A stretch of 64,000 bases of DNA, taken from positions 62,001-126,000 of the forward strand of contig CAKUKI010000004.1 in the NCBI GenBank assembly GCA_934662565.1, written 5' to 3'. Of the stretch, positions 62,562 to 64,000 are shown piece by piece. Source of the DNA: an uncultured Elusimicrobiales bacterium. Lineage in GTDB: Bacteria > Elusimicrobiota > Elusimicrobia > Elusimicrobiales > Elusimicrobiaceae. Positions within the stretch are counted from its first letter, which is position 1, and each line of letters begins with the position of its first letter. Under the pieces are notes generated by a model, which did not search any database, was not told where the DNA came from, and worked only from the letters and a program-made list of their open reading frames with translations. The translations under genes were made by a program, and so were the position numbers.

Positions 62562-62785
62562 TAGACGCGTTCCACCGCCGTCACACCGGGGACTTGCGCT
62601 TTAATTTTGCGTTCCACCACGGCTTGCAGTGTCATTTGTGCGTGCGGGCAGCCGCCACAGCGGCCCCGTAAGCCTACGGTGACAATGCCGGTTTTTTCAT
62701 CCACACCAATCAGCTGGATGTCGCCGCCGTCGGATTGCAAAATCGGGCGGATTTCTTCAATTACTTTTTCCACTTGTTCTTTCAT
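62561..62785 (-). CDS. NifU C-terminal (Nfu-type) Fe-S scaffold protein
   Basis: 74 residues, a stand-alone NifU C-terminal domain with the cluster-binding pair Cys43/Cys46 in RGRCGGCPHAQMTLQ. Such proteins carry and deliver iron-sulfur clusters. GGAG lies upstream of ATG and a TATAAT box (62815-62820, minus strand) about 30 bp upstream. First gene of a three-gene operon with the PHP and SulP genes. Confidence 0.92.
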   Translation of the reverse strand: MKEQVEKVIEEIRPILQSDGGDIQLIGVDEKTGIVTVGLRGRCGGCPHAQMTLQAVVERKIKAQVPGVTAVERV

Positions 62786-62882
62786 TTTTAACTCCGTTAT
62801 AAAAGGTATTCTTTATTATAGCTTTTTTGGTTCCGGTGCGCGGAAATGCGTAAAAATTTGCAAATATAGCGGCAATATTTGC

Positions 62883-62888
62883 TATACT
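62883..62888 (+). promoter_or_regulatory. Extended -10 promoter of the SH3 protein gene
   Basis: TGC-TATACT; the leader of about 52 nt ends in a GAGGAG ribosome site. Confidence 0.5.
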
Positions 62889-62946
62889 TTGAATGTAGCA
62901 GACTAAATTTTGCTTGTGATATGGAATGCTTTATTGAGGAGAAAAT

Positions 62947-63414
62947 ATGAAAAAAATTGTATCCATATTCGTCTTATTTTTATTGGTAAGTGCGCCCGCT
63001 TTTGCGCAAAAATACGCCAGCGTAAAAGCCAAAAGAGCCAACATCCGCACCTGCGCAGGCACCAAATGTGCTATTAAATGGTACGCGTGGAAATACACCC
63101 CCGTCATTATGGTAAAAACCAACGAAACGAAAGATTGGGTGTTAGTGAAAGATTTTGAAGGCTTTAACGGTTGGATTTCGGCCGACTTGCTCAGCCCCGC
63201 CGGCGCTATGGCCGCCACGGTGGATTTGAACGTGCGCAAAGCCCCCGGTGCCAGCAGCGAAGTAGTTTGCACCGTTGAAAAGGGCTATCCGTTCAAATAT
63301 ATTTCCAAAAAAGGTGCTTGGATACAAGTACAAGATGACCCCGCCAAAAAAGCCGAAGGCGTTTGCAAAGGTTGGGTATATGCCAAAAATTTGTGGGGTT
63401 TCTTTAAGCAATAA
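62947..63414 (+). CDS. Secreted protein with two bacterial SH3 domains
   Basis: 155 residues with signal peptide (MKKIVSIFVLFLLVSAPAFA). Two SH3b-type units follow: YASVKAKRANIRTCAGTKCAIKWY...WVLVKDFEGFNGWISADLL, and ATVDLNVRKAPGASSEVVCTVEKGYPF...WIQVQDDPAKK...KGWVYAKNLW (given by their ends). Four Cys could form disulfides. Such domains bind cell-wall peptides. GAGGAGAAAAT precedes the ATG. Confidence 0.82.
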   Translation: MKKIVSIFVLFLLVSAPAFAQKYASVKAKRANIRTCAGTKCAIKWYAWKYTPVIMVKTNETKDWVLVKDFEGFNGWISADLLSPAGAMAATVDLNVRKAPGASSEVVCTVEKGYPFKYISKKGAWIQVQDDPAKKAEGVCKGWVYAKNLWGFFKQ

Positions 63415-63524
63415 GCAGCACCCCGCCGCGGTGGGCACAAGGCTTGATTTTTCGGCTTTCCCCGCGTAAACTATCAGTATAATTTGGGGCCGCTTACTGC
63501 TTGCAGGGGCGGCCTTAAAAAGGG

Positions 63525-63530
63525 TAGAAT
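63525..63530 (+). promoter_or_regulatory. -10 box of a leaderless-type promoter
   Basis: TAGAAT, six bases (ATTTGT) before the ATG at 63537; no Shine-Dalgarno site. Confidence 0.5.
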
Positions 63531-63536
63531 ATTTGT

Positions 63537-64000
63537 ATGAAGAAATTATTAGTAGCTGCTGCGGCAGCCAGTGTGGTGGCGTGTGCTTTTTGTTTAGCCA
63601 GAACGGTGCAGGAAGGCCGCTTTAATATATCCGGTACGGTAGATGTGCCGGAAAGACTGGTTAAAATTGCACAGGCGGACAACAACTCCTGTTCTATTAT
63701 TGTTAAGAACGAGGCGGATGTTCCCGTGGCCATTAAACGGGTAGTAAACCCTAAATTTCCGTTAGATTTCCGCTTGGGGGAAGAAGATTTATTAACCCCT
63801 CAATTAGACGGTGACTTAAAACTGGAAGTGCAAATTAACAACCACGGCCAGCTGGGTGTGCTAAAAGAAGGGGATATTTTTGGGGCCTCTGCCGCCTTGG
63901 TAAAACCGAACGCAAAAAATGTGCTGGTTCAGGCCGATAAAATGACCGGTATGCCGCGTTTGGCGCGCGGAGCTACCCGCGGAAACTTCTTCCGCACGGC
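63537..64000 (+). CDS. Secreted protein, 3' end cut by window
   Basis: The frame opens at ATG 63537 and is still open at the window end, giving 154 visible codons. A signal peptide (MKKLLVAAAAASVVACAFCLA) is followed by beta-rich sequence such as FNISGTVDVPERLVKIAQ, SCSIIVKNEADVPVAIKRVV and FPLDFRLGEEDLL. No family is recognised. Periplasmic or outer-membrane-associated location is expected. Confidence 0.65.
   Translation, partial: MKKLLVAAAAASVVACAFCLARTVQEGRFNISGTVDVPERLVKIAQADNNSCSIIVKNEADVPVAIKRVVNPKFPLDFRLGEEDLLTPQLDGDLKLEVQINNHGQLGVLKEGDIFGASAALVKPNAKNVLVQADKMTGMPRLARGATRGNFFRT

Noticed and set aside
1..64000. CRISPR arrays, insertion sequences, prophage or integrase genes
   Set aside because: Looked for regularly spaced repeats, transposase/integrase motifs and phage gene runs on both strands; none was seen. 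The only att-like feature is the tRNA-Val repeat.

Overview
The window looks like the replication-origin side of a diderm (Gram-negative) bacterial chromosome. Seen directly: dnaA (5' end cut off by the window edge), a DnaA-box cluster, dnaN, a DUF721/DciA-like gene, gyrB and gyrA. A diderm envelope is implied by an ADP-heptose-type epimerase, a MurE with the meso-DAP motif DNPR, an AmpG/MurQ/AnmK/NagZ muropeptide recycling operon and a predicted outer-membrane barrel. The style of the proteins (giant secreted/MFS fusion, secreted Sel1/ankyrin proteins) suggests to me a gut-type Elusimicrobiota, but that assignment is inference and no rRNA gene is present to test it.

Layout. 1-7.8 kb: replication initiation, clamp and gyrase. 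7.8-9.4 kb: a GH13 glycosidase on its own promoter. 9.5-17.3 kb: complete F1Fo ATP synthase operon (atpZBEFHA-[hldD]-GDC) with an epimerase gene embedded between atpA and atpG. 17.3-20.5 kb: SPFH protein, FucP-like MFS sugar transporter, Sel1-repeat protein. 20.5-22.9 kb (minus): tandem secreted trypsin-fold proteins whose nucleophile position is Cys rather than Ser. 23-26.8 kb: glyA (minus), then a deoxyhypusine-synthase-like gene followed by a barrel protein and a DoxX-like protein. 26.8-31.7 kb: dnaX-recR-comEC and guaD. 31.8-37.5 kb (minus): PerM-like gene, ampG, murQ, anmK, nagZ. 37.6-39.4 kb: DUF4424 protein, a small orphan ORF, a tRNA-Val fragment and an intact tRNA-Val(CAC). 39.6-47.2 kb: MarC-like protein, uvrB, birA, an orphan response regulator, tilS, murE, murD. 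47.2-52.6 kb: ankyrin proteins, tRNA-Gly(GCC), a membrane protein, yjbQ, ybgC-like thioesterase, dgt, coaD. 52.6-60 kb: a structured leader RNA ending in an intrinsic terminator, then a 2338-codon gene fusing a long secreted N-terminal part to two MFS-type membrane domains. 60-64 kb: SulP transporter, PHP phosphoesterase, Nfu-like protein (minus), then an SH3 protein and a secreted protein cut by the window end.

Genes mostly form short, tightly packed operons with 1-20 bp overlaps, separated by clean GC hairpin plus T-run terminators, often shared by convergent genes. A recurrent promoter design places a -10 box exactly six bases before the start codon with no Shine-Dalgarno site, so leaderless mRNAs are probably common. 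No CRISPR array, insertion sequence, integrase or prophage was seen. The most unusual items are the Cys-nucleophile V8-like protease pair, the structured leader and giant dual-MFS gene, the deoxyhypusine-synthase homologue, and the epimerase inside the ATP synthase operon.
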